From Acidimicrobiia bacterium (lineage in GTDB: Bacteria; Actinomycetota; Acidimicrobiia; Spongiisociales; ZC4RG35), in assembly GCA_017577575.1 (NCBI GenBank), contig PKRG01000013.1, positions 1 through 64,000 of the forward strand: a DNA stretch of 64,000 nucleotides, read 5' to 3'. Positions 15,579 to 23,994 of the stretch are shown piece after piece. The position numbers and the translations under genes were made by a program. The notes beneath the pieces were generated by a model. That model had not been told where the DNA came from. It searched no databases and saw nothing but the letters and a program-made list of their open reading frames with translations. How positions within the stretch are numbered: position 1 is the first letter of the stretch; the number at the start of each line of letters is the position of its first letter.

Positions 15579-16717
15579 CCTCCCCCCGGCCGCGCTTTTT
15601 CGACACCCGCGCCGCCTACATCCTCTTCGCCAACGCCACCACCGAGAAGGCGGTGGTCGCCGAGCGGGTGGGCCGGGAAGTCGACTACCTCCATCCCCGG
15701 CCGCCAGGCCTGCGCGTCTTCGACGCCGGGATGGGCGACGCCTCCGTGCTCACCCAAGTGCTGCGGAAGATGCACACGGTGTTCCCCCACATCCCCTGGA
15801 CGGTGGTCGGCAAGGAGATAAGCATCGAAGACGTCCGCCAGGCGTTGGTGAAGCTCCCAGACCGCTTCTACGAGCACCCGGAGATGGTGTTCGTGGTCAC
15901 CAACATGCGCTTCCGGGAAGCGACCCGGCTGTGCCCCGACGACGCCTCCCGTCTCCGGTGGCGGGACATCCCGCTCGTGGGAAGCACTGCCCACGAGTTC
16001 GCCTCCCAGATCCAGGACCTGCTGGAGGTCCTGGCCGACGACTGGGAGGTGACGACCAGTGCCAAGACGGGCAACCCGATGTACGTGCACCCGGCGGTGG
16101 TGGTCATCTACCGGGCCGACCACGAGTTCATCCTCCGCTCCCTGATCCCCGATCCCGACGGCCCGCCTCCGGAGTACGACCTCGTGATCGCTGCCCAGCC
16201 CTACCGGGCGGCGGCGCCGCTGGAGTCGAAGGTCCGCAACGTCGTCGCCCCGCTGGCTGCGTCGCTGCGGCCCGGTGGCCGCCTGATCGGGATCCACTCG
16301 ACCGGGCGCGACCCCGCCCTCGAGATAATCCGCCAGGTCTGGCCCGACGAGAACCCGTTCATCCACGGAGCGAAGGAGATCACCGACGAGCTCCGCCGCC
16401 AGGTCGACGACCCCGGCCTGGAGGTGGTGCCTCTCGGCGGAGAAGACGCCAAGTTCCGCTTCGAGATGCACTACCTGCCGTCGGAGGGTTCCGAGCACAT
16501 CGGGACCTCGTCGGTGCTGGCGACCTGGAACGCCGCCGCCTATGTCGCCCAGATCGACGAGAAGCGCCTCAGCGAGGCGATGCACAGCGGCGCCTGGGAA
16601 GACGCCGTGCGCCGGGTGATGGAGCGCGAGCCCCGCATCTGGTTCGAGGACGAGGCCTACGTGATCGTCCGGCGCGATCAGGAAGTGGCGAACTCGGCGA
16701 ACGCCGCCACCGACTGA
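15575..16717 (+). CDS. Unassigned methyltransferase-like protein
   Basis: The 380-residue protein is not recognised by name. It starts MTSPRPRFFDTRAAYILFAN and has a glycine motif resembling SAM motif I (LRVFDAGMGDASVL, residues about 46-59), a later YDLVIAAQPYRAAAPLESKV with LRPGGRLIGIHSTG (post-I/motif-IV-like), and a mixed alpha/beta C-terminal part. This order fits a class I SAM-dependent methyltransferase, but the substrate is unknown. It overlaps ppgK by ATGA and its last 40 bp overlap the convergent hflX. Confidence 0.6.
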   Translation: MTSPRPRFFDTRAAYILFANATTEKAVVAERVGREVDYLHPRPPGLRVFDAGMGDASVLTQVLRKMHTVFPHIPWTVVGKEISIEDVRQALVKLPDRFYEHPEMVFVVTNMRFREATRLCPDDASRLRWRDIPLVGSTAHEFASQIQDLLEVLADDWEVTTSAKTGNPMYVHPAVVVIYRADHEFILRSLIPDPDGPPPEYDLVIAAQPYRAAAPLESKVRNVVAPLAASLRPGGRLIGIHSTGRDPALEIIRQVWPDENPFIHGAKEITDELRRQVDDPGLEVVPLGGEDAKFRFEMHYLPSEGSEHIGTSSVLATWNAAAYVAQIDEKRLSEAMHSGAWEDAVRRVMEREPRIWFEDEAYVIVRRDQEVANSANAATD

Positions 16718-17991
16718 GGCGGGAGCCGCACGTCGATGAGCGTCCCCTCGTCCTCGTGCTTGACCGCCACCACCTCGCCCAGCCGGTAGGCGGAGGCGAC
16801 GACGTCGCCCCGGTCGTAGGGGATCTGCAGGTGGACCAGTGTGGTCCGGTTGGACAGGGCATCGGCGATCGCCGCCCGCAACTCCTCGATCCCCTCGCCT
16901 TCCCGGGCGGAGATGAAAAGGGCATCCGGGTACAGCTCCCGGAGCCGGCGGACCGCCACTTCGTCGGCGATGTCGATCTTGTTGAACACGAGGAGCTCGG
17001 GGACCTCGTGGGCCTCGATCTCGACCAGCACCTCCCGCACCGCGGCGATCTGTCCCTGGGGGTCGGTGTCGGAGGCGTCGACCACGTGCAACAGCAGGTC
17101 GGCCTCCTTCACCTCGACGAGGGTCGAGCGGAACGCCTCGACGAGATCATGGGGGAGGCGGCGGACGAAACCGACGGTGTCGGAGATGACCGCCTGCGGG
17201 CCCCCTTCCAGCGGGAGCTTCCGCACCGTGGCGTCGAGAGTCGAGAACAGCCGGTCCTGGGTGAGCACGTCGGCGTCGGTGAGGCGGTTGAGGAGCGTGG
17301 ACTTGCCGGCGTTCGTGTAGCCGACCAGGGCGACGTGAGGCACCGCGTTGCGCTTGCGGGCCTTGCGTTGCGTCTCCAGCCGCCGGTTGAGCTCCTCCAG
17401 TTCCCGCTGGAGGCGGGTGATCCGCGCCTGGATGCGGCGCCGGTCCGTCTCCAGCTTGGTCTCACCGGGGCCGCGCTTGGCGCCGATGCCGCCCGCCTGC
17501 TGGCTCAGCTCCCGTCCCTTGCCGCGCAGCCTCGGCAGGTTGTAGCGGTACAGGGCCAGCTCCACCTGGAGTACGCCCTGGCGGGTGGTGGCGTTGGCGG
17601 CGAAGATGTCGAGGATCACCGCTTCGCGGTCGACCACGTCGCATTCGAAGACCTTCTGGAGGTTCCGCTGCTGGGCCGGGGTGAGGGGGTTGTCGAAGAC
17701 CACCACGTCGATGTCCAGCGCCCGGGTGACCTCGGCCAGCTCGGCGGCCTTGCCCGAGCCGATGTAGGTGGCGGGGTCGATGCGGGCGCGTGTGACCAGT
17801 TCCGAGTCCACTGGATCGGAACCGGCGGTGTCGGTCAGCCGGGCCAGTTCGTCGAGCGAACGGCGCGCTTCTTCACGATCGTCTCCGGGCAGGACCACTC
17901 CGATGAGGAACGCCTTCTGGCGCGCCACCTCCAGGTCGGTGACGGTGGCGGTGAGGCGGCGGCCGGAGCGGCCGACGTGCGCTTCAGTCAT
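16678..17991 (-). CDS. hflX: GTPase HflX
   Basis: The 437-residue protein has the HflX N-terminal domain with the glycine-rich segment RGPGETKLETDRRRIQARI, a coiled-coil linker (RLQRELEELNRRLETQRKAR) and a G domain with G1 VGYTNAGKSTLLN, G3 DTVGFV and G4 NKID. HflX binds the large ribosomal subunit and rescues stalled or heat-damaged ribosomes. I chose ATG 17991; GTG 17997 would add two residues. Its 3' end overlaps the convergent methyltransferase-like gene by 40 bp. Confidence 0.95.
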   Translation of the reverse strand: MTEAHVGRSGRRLTATVTDLEVARQKAFLIGVVLPGDDREEARRSLDELARLTDTAGSDPVDSELVTRARIDPATYIGSGKAAELAEVTRALDIDVVVFDNPLTPAQQRNLQKVFECDVVDREAVILDIFAANATTRQGVLQVELALYRYNLPRLRGKGRELSQQAGGIGAKRGPGETKLETDRRRIQARITRLQRELEELNRRLETQRKARKRNAVPHVALVGYTNAGKSTLLNRLTDADVLTQDRLFSTLDATVRKLPLEGGPQAVISDTVGFVRRLPHDLVEAFRSTLVEVKEADLLLHVVDASDTDPQGQIAAVREVLVEIEAHEVPELLVFNKIDIADEVAVRRLRELYPDALFISAREGEGIEELRAAIADALSNRTTLVHLQIPYDRGDVVASAYRLGEVVAVKHEDEGTLIDVRLPPQSVAAFAEFATS

Positions 17992-18062
17992 GTGCACCCG
18001 ATTTCAACACCGGGCGGCGGCGGGGGCTTCCGAATATCTGCCCCCCGGGATCGGTCGACCGG

Positions 18063-18353
18063 TCAGAGGTACTGGCCTTCACTCTCGACGTGGTCCAACT
18101 CCTCTTCGGCGATGATCTGCGATTCTCGCACTGCGATGACCGGTTTGCCGGTGGGAGGCCAAATGAAACGCCAGGCTCCGGTCGGCACCGCCCAGAAGCG
18201 CTGGCCGGTGGATACGTCGATCAGGGTGAGCGCGTCGTTGCCGTCCCGGGTGCCGACCGGCACCAGCAGCCCGGACTTGGTGACCGACTCCTCGGGTGGC
18301 ACGCCGACCCGCCAGCCACCCATGACCTTGAAACCGTTCTTCTTCTGGGACAT
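18063..18353 (-). CDS. Small GroES-like protein
   Basis: The 96-residue protein reads MSQKKNGFKVMGGWRVGVPP, then EESVTKSGLLVPVG, and ends with GKPVIAVRESQIIAEEELDH. The opening (GWRV-x-PEE-x-S-x-SGLLVP) and the closing V-x-V-x-E-x-x-I-x-A pattern resemble the first and last strands of co-chaperonin GroES, but the middle replaces the mobile loop with DVSTGQRFWAVPTGAWRFIW. I infer a GroES-like beta fold without assigning chaperone activity. It lies between hflX and maeB; upstream, GAATCCT five bases before ATG could be its -10 box. Confidence 0.5.
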   Translation of the reverse strand: MSQKKNGFKVMGGWRVGVPPEESVTKSGLLVPVGTRDGNDALTLIDVSTGQRFWAVPTGAWRFIWPPTGKPVIAVRESQIIAEEELDHVESEGQYL

Positions 18354-18439
18354 CGATCAGGATTCTCGCAGGACCGCGCCACGACGGCGATTCGGGGAGC
18401 CGCCGCCGCCACGGGACACGACCAGTAGCATCGGAGGCG

Positions 18440-20719
18440 ATGGTCGACACCCACCCCTTCTCGGAAGCTCTCGAATACCACGAGCGTCCCCGACCCGGCA
18501 AGCTCGAGGTCCGGGCCACCAAGGCCACCGCCACCCAGGCCGACCTGAGTCTCGCCTACACCCCCGGAGTCGCCGAGCCGTGCCGAGTCATCGCCCAGGA
18601 CCCAGAGGCGGCGTTCCGCTACACCAACCGCGGCAACCTCGTCGCCGTCGTCTCCAACGGCTCGGCCGTGCTCGGCCTGGGCGACATCGGCCCCCTCGCC
18701 TCCAAGCCGGTGATGGAGGGCAAGGGTGTCCTGTTCAAGCGCTTCGCCGACATCGACGTCTACGACATCGAAGTCGACGCCAAAGACCCCGAAGACATCA
18801 TCCGCTTCTGCGAGATGCTCGCCCCCACCGTCGGCGGCATCAACCTCGAGGACATCAAGGCACCGATGTGCTTCGAGATAGAGCAGACCCTCCAGGAGCG
18901 GCTGGACATCCCCGTCTTCCACGACGACCAGCACGGGACGGCGATCATCGCCGGCGCCGGGTTCCTCAACGCCCTGGACCTCACCGGCCGCAAGCCGGAG
19001 GACGTCAAGGTCGTGTTCAGCGGGGCCGGGGCGGCCGGCATCGCCACCGCCCGCTTCTTCGTCTCGCTGGGCGTCCGCCCCGAGAACACGCTCATGGTCG
19101 ACTCGAAGGGCGTGATCCACTCCGGACGCACCGACCTCACCGAGACCAAGCTCGAGTTCGTGCGGGACACCGACGCCCGCACCCTCGCCGACGCCCTGGT
19201 GGGAGCCGACGCCTTCGTGGGTGTGTCGATCGGCGGGTGCGTGACTCCCGACATGCTCCGCACGATGGCTCCCGACCCGATCGTCTTCGCCCTCGCCAAC
19301 CCCGACCCGGAGATCCCCTACGACGAGGCCCGGGAGGCTCGCCCCGACGCCATCGTGGCCACGGGGCGGTCCGACTACCCCAATCAGGTCAACAACGTGT
19401 TGGGCTTCCCGTTCATCTTCCGGGGAGCCCTGGACGTGCGCGCCAAGGCGGTGACGGAGGGGATGAAGGTGGCGGCGGCCCGGGCGTTGGCCGAGCTGGC
19501 GAGGGAGCCGGTTCCCGACGCGGTGCTGCGGGCGTACAGCCTGGAGCGGCTGCAGTTCGGCCGCGACTACATCATCCCCAAGCCATTCGACCCCCGGGTC
19601 CTGGTGAGGGTGGCGCCCGCCGTGGCCCTGGCCGCCAGCCAGGAGGGCGTGGCCCGGAGCCCGCTCGAAGACGTCGAGGCCTACCGGGAGTCGCTGCGAG
19701 CCCGCTTCCAGGCGTCGCACAGCCTGATCACCACCGTGACCGCCAAGGCCCGGACCCAGCCCATGCGGGTGGCGTACCCCCACGGGCACGACCTCCGCAT
19801 CATCCGCGCCGCCCGGCGCGTCCTCGACGAAGGCATCGCCATCCCGGTGCTCGTCGGCGACGTCGGGCTGATGAAGGAGCTGGCGAGCGAGGCGGGCATC
19901 TCTCTCGAGGGGATCGAGATGGTCGACCCCAACACCCAGGAAGAGACCCGGCGCCGGTATGCGGCCACCCTCGAGGAGCTGCGTCGCCACAAGGGCATCT
20001 CCCTGCAGGAGGCGCAGCGGTGGGTGCTCGACCCCAACATGTACTCGTGTCTGATGGCCCGCGAGGGCGCCGTCGACGCGGTACTCGGCGGCCTCACCAC
20101 CTTCTACGCCGAGACCATCCGCCCGGCCCTGCAGGTCCTGCGGGTGGAGGAGGGGCGGACGATCGTCTCCTCCCTCTACGTGGTGGTGATCGGGGGGAAG
20201 TCGTACTTCTTCACCGACTGCGCCGTGAACATCGAGCCGACCGCCGAGCAGCTGGTCGAGATCGCCGAGGCCGCCGTCGACATCGCCCAGCGCCAGTTCG
20301 ACCGGGAGCCGCGGGTCGGCTTCATCAGCTACTCGGACTTCGGCTCGGCGGGCGGCGAGGAGCCGGCCCGTGTCCGCAAGGCGGTGGAGATGTTCCGCCA
20401 GCGGCACCCCGACATCCCCGCCGACGGGGAGATGCAGGCCGGCACCGCCGTCGTCGACGAGCTGCTCCGCCGTCGCCGCCCCGACGGCCCGCTGGAGCGG
20501 GCCCCCAACGTGCTCGTCTTCCCCAACCTGACCGCCGCCAACGCCTCTTACCAGCTTCTCAACCGCATCGCCGGGGCGGAGGTGATCGGGCCGATCCTGT
20601 CCGGCCTGTCGAAGTCGGTCCACGTCCTGCAGCGGGACGCCGAGGTGACCGACGTCGTCAACCTCACGGCGGTGGCGGTGGCCGACGCCCATCGTCGCCG
20701 GCGAGCCAAGGCGCTTTGA
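18440..20719 (+). CDS. maeB: NADP-dependent malic enzyme with phosphotransacetylase-like C-terminal domain
   Basis: The 759-residue protein is the large MaeB form. The malic enzyme domain (residues 1 to about 420) has SLAYTPGVAEPCR, GNLVAVVSNGSAVLGLGDIG, EDIKAPMCFEIEQTL, the metal-binding HDDQHGTA and the Rossmann motif FSGAGAAGIATARFF. Residues about 435-759 are a phosphate acetyltransferase-like domain (PNLTAANASYQLLNRIAG, GPILSGLSKSVHVL) that is regulatory rather than catalytic in studied MaeB. It converts malate to pyruvate, CO2 and NADPH. TAGCAT at 18426-18431 and CGGAGG just before ATG provide the promoter and ribosome-binding site. Confidence 0.95.
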   Translation: MVDTHPFSEALEYHERPRPGKLEVRATKATATQADLSLAYTPGVAEPCRVIAQDPEAAFRYTNRGNLVAVVSNGSAVLGLGDIGPLASKPVMEGKGVLFKRFADIDVYDIEVDAKDPEDIIRFCEMLAPTVGGINLEDIKAPMCFEIEQTLQERLDIPVFHDDQHGTAIIAGAGFLNALDLTGRKPEDVKVVFSGAGAAGIATARFFVSLGVRPENTLMVDSKGVIHSGRTDLTETKLEFVRDTDARTLADALVGADAFVGVSIGGCVTPDMLRTMAPDPIVFALANPDPEIPYDEAREARPDAIVATGRSDYPNQVNNVLGFPFIFRGALDVRAKAVTEGMKVAAARALAELAREPVPDAVLRAYSLERLQFGRDYIIPKPFDPRVLVRVAPAVALAASQEGVARSPLEDVEAYRESLRARFQASHSLITTVTAKARTQPMRVAYPHGHDLRIIRAARRVLDEGIAIPVLVGDVGLMKELASEAGISLEGIEMVDPNTQEETRRRYAATLEELRRHKGISLQEAQRWVLDPNMYSCLMAREGAVDAVLGGLTTFYAETIRPALQVLRVEEGRTIVSSLYVVVIGGKSYFFTDCAVNIEPTAEQLVEIAEAAVDIAQRQFDREPRVGFISYSDFGSAGGEEPARVRKAVEMFRQRHPDIPADGEMQAGTAVVDELLRRRRPDGPLERAPNVLVFPNLTAANASYQLLNRIAGAEVIGPILSGLSKSVHVLQRDAEVTDVVNLTAVAVADAHRRRRAKAL

Positions 20720-20741
20720 CCCCCGTCGGGGTCGTGGCCGC

Positions 20742-21992
20742 ATGAGGATCGCGGTCATGTGCGGTGGGACCCGCGGCGACGTCCAACCGTACGTCGCCCT
20801 CGCCGACCACCTCGCCGGACGCGGCCACGAGGTGCTCATCGCCACCCATGAGCCGTTCCGCCAGATGGCCGAGGCCCGCGGCCTGGAGTTCTTCGGCCTC
20901 CCCGGCGACCCCCGCCAGGAAATACAGACCGAGCGAGGGCGCCAGCTGGTGGCCTCACAGAGGGCCTCGCTGCGGTTCGTCAGGCAGCTCTCCGAGCTCA
21001 TCGAGCCGTGGCTCGAGACCCTCCTCCAGCGGATCCTTCCCCTCTGCGAGGCCGCCGACCTGGTCGTGTACTCGCCCCTCGCCTTCCTGGCGTGGCATGC
21101 GGCCGCGGCGACCGGCACGGAGACGGTGCTCGCCGCCCTCCAGCCCTACGCTCCCACCAGGGAGTTCCCGACGGTGGTGCTCGGCGGGCGGAGCCTGGGG
21201 CGCACGCTCAACCTCGCCTCCCACTACGTCGCCGAAGGGCTGGCGTGGTGGTCGGTGCGCCGAACCGTCGAGCGCCTGCGGGTGGAAGCGCTGGGGCTGG
21301 CGCCGCTCGGCTGGCGGGGCTCCGGCCCGCACCTGCGGGCCCAGGGTGAGCCGCATCTGTTCGGGTACTCCCGTCACTTGGTCGCCAAGCCCGCCGATTG
21401 GGGGCCGGCCCACCACGTCACCGGTTACTGGTTCCTGGAGCCGGCCGAGGGGCTCGCCGCCGACCTGGAGGATTTCATCTCCTCGGGGGAGCCGCCCGTC
21501 TACGTCGGCTTCGGCTCGATGAGCACCGCCGACGCGTCGCGCACCGCCGAGATCGTCGTGGAAGCGACCCGGCGGGCCGGTCTCCGGGCGGTGATGTCGA
21601 GGGGATGGGGAGGGCTGAGCCCCGGGGAGCTGGACGACCGGGTGTTCGTCGTCGACGAGACCCCCCACGGCCTCCTGTTCCCGAAGATGTCTGCGGTGGT
21701 CCACCACGGCGGGGCGGGGACGACCGGGGCGGCGCTGCGGGCCGGGGTCCCGCAGGTGGTGGTGCCGTTCCTCGCCGACCAGGCGTTCTGGGGGTCCCGG
21801 GTCGCTTCGGTCGGGGCGGGCCCCTCGCCGATCCCCCAGCGGAGGCTGTCGGTGGAGACGCTCGAGCTCGCCTTGCGAGAGGTCACGGGCGACGCGTCCT
21901 ACCGGGGCGCGGCCGCCGCGATCGGCACCCTCGTCAGGAACGAGGACGGGCTAGGAGCCGCGGCGGCCGTCATCGAGTCGACGATGGGCTGA
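20742..21992 (+). CDS. Glycosyltransferase family 1 (sterol/UDP-glucosyltransferase-like)
   Basis: The 416-residue GT-B protein begins MRIAVMCGGTRGDVQPYVAL, typical of family 28/1 enzymes that act on sterols, flavonoids or antibiotics. It has PVYVGFGSMSTADASRTAEI, then the donor-binding C-terminal motif VHHGGAGTTGAALRAGVPQV, VVPFLADQAFWGSRVASVGAG. The acceptor is unknown; lipid, carotenoid or macrolide glycosylation are all possible. It follows maeB by 22 bp. A tRNA gene lies just downstream on the other strand. Confidence 0.87.
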   Translation: MRIAVMCGGTRGDVQPYVALADHLAGRGHEVLIATHEPFRQMAEARGLEFFGLPGDPRQEIQTERGRQLVASQRASLRFVRQLSELIEPWLETLLQRILPLCEAADLVVYSPLAFLAWHAAAATGTETVLAALQPYAPTREFPTVVLGGRSLGRTLNLASHYVAEGLAWWSVRRTVERLRVEALGLAPLGWRGSGPHLRAQGEPHLFGYSRHLVAKPADWGPAHHVTGYWFLEPAEGLAADLEDFISSGEPPVYVGFGSMSTADASRTAEIVVEATRRAGLRAVMSRGWGGLSPGELDDRVFVVDETPHGLLFPKMSAVVHHGGAGTTGAALRAGVPQVVVPFLADQAFWGSRVASVGAGPSPIPQRRLSVETLELALREVTGDASYRGAAAAIGTLVRNEDGLGAAAAVIESTMG

Positions 21993-22032
21993 GGCCCACC
22001 GGCCGCCGCGGCTTTCGCAGACGAGGGCGTGG

Positions 22033-22129
22033 TGGCGGAGGCGGACGGGAATCGAACCCGCCAGGGACACTCGAATGCCCCTCATCGGTTTTGAAGACCG
22101 AGGAGCCCACCAGGTGCTCTCACGCCTCC
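22033..22129 (-). tRNA. selC: tRNA-Sec (UCA anticodon)
   Basis: Read on the minus strand from 22129: acceptor GGAGGCG pairs with CGCCTCC. The anticodon loop CTTCAAA on stem TCGGT/ACCGA gives anticodon TCA. The variable arm is long (AGGGGCAT-TCGA-GTGTCCCT, 8 bp with wobbles), and the T loop is TTCGATT. A G discriminator and an encoded CCA (22033-22035) follow. The 97-nt length, long variable arm and UCA anticodon identify selenocysteine tRNA rather than tRNA-Ser or a Trp suppressor. The eighth acceptor pair expected of bacterial tRNA-Sec appears as a T-C mismatch, unless the base 5' of G1 pairs with the discriminator. Confidence 0.93.
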
Positions 22130-22154
22130 GATCCGAGCGTATACCGTGGGTGAG

Positions 22155-22496
22155 ATGACGGGAAAGCTCACGGTCGACACCTTCGGTGAGCGCCGAGAGT
22201 GGACGGCAGACGAGCTGGCGTCACTCGCCTGCGGTGGGCGCCTGCGGGTCTCCGAGGTCGTCGCCGATCATCCCCGGGCCACCCACGCCACCTTCTCGTC
22301 GCGCGACGGCTATCGGGCCTCCATCCCCCTCGGCGTCGCCCGTCGCCAGGGGGTGCTCTTCCTCCAGGCCGACGGGTCGATCCGCCTCCGGGTGGAGGAC
22401 GGGGCCACCCTGTGCTGGAACGTGAAGGACCTGGGGGAGGTGCGGCTCACCGTCGGCGCGGAGCCGGACTCGGTCCCGGAGAATCCCGTTCATTGA
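22155..22496 (+). CDS. Small protein resembling a molybdopterin oxidoreductase fold
   Basis: The 113-residue protein starts at ATG 22155 (GTG 22146 would add three residues). The stretch LRVSEVVADHPRATHATFSS, then RDGYRASIPLGVARRQGVLF and LRVEDGATLCWNVKDLGEVRL, resembles the DGY-x-x-SIPL strand-turn of the sulfite-oxidase-type molybdopterin-binding domain, but the molybdenum-ligand Cys region is absent and the protein is far shorter. I infer a cut-down or structural relative, possibly without cofactor. It lies between tRNA-Sec and a membrane HTH protein; TATACC at 22140-22145 may be its -10 box. Confidence 0.55.
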   Translation: MTGKLTVDTFGERREWTADELASLACGGRLRVSEVVADHPRATHATFSSRDGYRASIPLGVARRQGVLFLQADGSIRLRVEDGATLCWNVKDLGEVRLTVGAEPDSVPENPVH

Positions 22497-22524
22497 CGGG
22501 CCACCGGTAACCTTTCCCCCGAAC

Positions 22525-23421
22525 ATGGGGGATCAGTCACTCGGTCGCTTGATCAGGAAACGCCGCGAAGCCCTCGGCTTCAGCCAGGCGCGCCTCGGGG
22601 AGCTGGTCGGGCGATCCGCCAGCACCATCCGCAACTGGGAACGGGGCAAGTCCTCGCCGGCGGTCCGAGAAGACGCTGTCGCTCTCGCCGCCGTCCTCGG
22701 TCTCGACGAAGCCGAGGTGCTCCAGGCGGCGGGCTTCGACGTGGGCGGTTCGGAGGACCGTCCCACGGTCGAATCGGAGGACCGTCCCACGGTCGAAGAA
22801 GCGTACGCCTCGCTGGCCCCGAAGGACCCGCCGCCGGACACCCCCGCCTCCGCCCCGGCCGACGCCCCGGCTCCGGCCGCCGAGCCGACCGTACCCGCCG
22901 ACCAGCCAGCGGCACCCGCCCCGAAGTCGGACGTGGCGCCCGACGTCCCACTCCCCGCCGCCGAGGTGCCCGACGTGGTCGTGGAGCCCGATGGGCAAGA
23001 GCCGCCAGTCGCCGCCGCCAGGCCCCTGCGCTCCTTCTTCGAGGAGGCCTCCGAGGAGGCACCCACTGCCGCCGGCGCCGCCTCCCGGCGCCGCGACCGC
23101 CCGTCCCCCTCACATCTGCGGCCGCGACGTCCCGAGGCGGTAACGTCGACATCGGAGCGGGCCACGGAGCGCAGCACGGAGACGAAGAGCCCATCGCAGA
23201 CCCTCGGCCGGGCGGCACCGCCGACCGTGCTCGAGGTCGCCCCGCCCGAAGAGCCGTCCTACATCGAAGACCCCGAGGAGCGGCAGCGGTACCGCGCCCG
23301 GTACGTGGCCACCGCCGCGCTCATGGTGTTCCTCTTGATCGTGCTCATCTGGTCGTTCGACCGGGCCGTCGACGCCCTCGGGGCGATGTGGAACGACTTC
23401 ATCGGCTCGCTCGACCTCTGA
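22525..23421 (+). CDS. Membrane-anchored helix-turn-helix (XRE-type) protein
   Basis: The 298-residue protein has an N-terminal HTH of Cro/XRE type (residues about 6-65: LIRKRREALGFSQARLGELV, then GRSASTIRNWERGKSSPAV). A Pro/Ala/Glu-rich low-complexity linker spans residues 75-250. One membrane helix near the C-terminus (VATAALMVFLLIVLIWSFD) is followed by about 20 residues outside. The layout recalls RodZ, but the extracellular domain is almost absent and the function is unknown. A 24-bp perfect tandem duplication inside the linker repeats SEDRPTVE. Its -10 may be TAACCT at 22508-22513. Confidence 0.75.
   Translation: MGDQSLGRLIRKRREALGFSQARLGELVGRSASTIRNWERGKSSPAVREDAVALAAVLGLDEAEVLQAAGFDVGGSEDRPTVESEDRPTVEEAYASLAPKDPPPDTPASAPADAPAPAAEPTVPADQPAAPAPKSDVAPDVPLPAAEVPDVVVEPDGQEPPVAAARPLRSFFEEASEEAPTAAGAASRRRDRPSPSHLRPRRPEAVTSTSERATERSTETKSPSQTLGRAAPPTVLEVAPPEEPSYIEDPEERQRYRARYVATAALMVFLLIVLIWSFDRAVDALGAMWNDFIGSLDL
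22750..22797 (+). repeat. 24-bp perfect tandem duplication in the HTH protein linker
   Basis: Bases 22750-22773 are repeated exactly at 22774-22797, coding two copies of SEDRPTVE. Identical third positions suggest a recent duplication. Confidence 0.9.
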
Positions 23422-23451
23422 GCTCGCCGAACCGCCCGCCCGCCCCGTGCG

Positions 23452-23457
23452 TAGTGT
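23452..23457 (+). promoter_or_regulatory. -10 box of a leaderless sigma factor gene
   Basis: TAGTGT is followed by six bases and then ATG 23464. Confidence 0.45.
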
Positions 23458-23463
23458 CGGGGT

Positions 23464-23994
23464 ATGACCAGGCGGCTGATGGACCGGTTCCGCCGGGGCG
23501 ATCACGAGGCCGTCCGGGAGTTGTACGACCTCTACAGTCGGCCGGTGTTCGCGATCGCCTTGCGTTCCCTCGGCGACCGCGTCCTCGCCGAAGAGGTGGT
23601 GCAGCAGACATTCGTCAACGCGTGGCGGGCGGCATCCCGCTTCGACCCGGATCTGGACCCGGCCCCCTGGCTGTACGCCATCGCCCGCAGAGTGGCGGTC
23701 GACGTGTACCGCCGGGAGAGGCGGCACCGGGAAGGACGGCGTGAGGAGACCGACATGGCGGTGCTGCCGCCGTCCTTCGAGGGCCTGTGGGAGGTGTGGG
23801 AGGTGCGGGCCGCCGTCGATGGTCTGCCGAAGGACGAACGAGAGGTGATCGAGGCGACGTTCTACCGACAGCTCACCCATTCCGAAGCTGCCGCCGAGCT
23901 GGGCATCCCGCTCGGCACCGTCAAGTCGCGGTCGCACCGCGCCTTCCGGCGCCTCGCCGGGTTCTTGGACCATCTGGGAACGGAGACGGCATGA
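23464..23994 (+). CDS. ECF-type RNA polymerase sigma factor (SigK-like)
   Basis: The 176-residue protein has sigma region 2 (residues about 8-80: DHEAVRELYDLYSRPVFAIA, VLAEEVVQQTFVNAWRAASR, WLYAIARRVAVDVYRRERR) and region 4 (about 115-170: GLPKDEREVIEATFYRQLTH, AAAELGIPLGTVKSRSHRAF). Its stop overlaps the start of an anti-sigma gene by ATGA. The anti-sigma partner carries an RskA-like extracytoplasmic domain, so the pair resembles SigK/RskA of mycobacteria, which responds to envelope or redox conditions. The regulon is not visible. Confidence 0.92.
   Translation: MTRRLMDRFRRGDHEAVRELYDLYSRPVFAIALRSLGDRVLAEEVVQQTFVNAWRAASRFDPDLDPAPWLYAIARRVAVDVYRRERRHREGRREETDMAVLPPSFEGLWEVWEVRAAVDGLPKDEREVIEATFYRQLTHSEAAAELGIPLGTVKSRSHRAFRRLAGFLDHLGTETA

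Noticed and set aside
15454..20745. A 1763-codon plus-strand open frame crossing several genes
   Set aside because: It overlaps ppgK, the methyltransferase-like gene, hflX and maeB out of frame, is Arg/Pro-rich and low complexity, and shows no domain.
18221..21118. A 965-codon minus-strand open frame opposite maeB and the glycosyltransferase
   Set aside because: A compositional shadow of maeB, rich in Val/Gly/Asp with no recognisable domain, against a clear gene on the plus strand.
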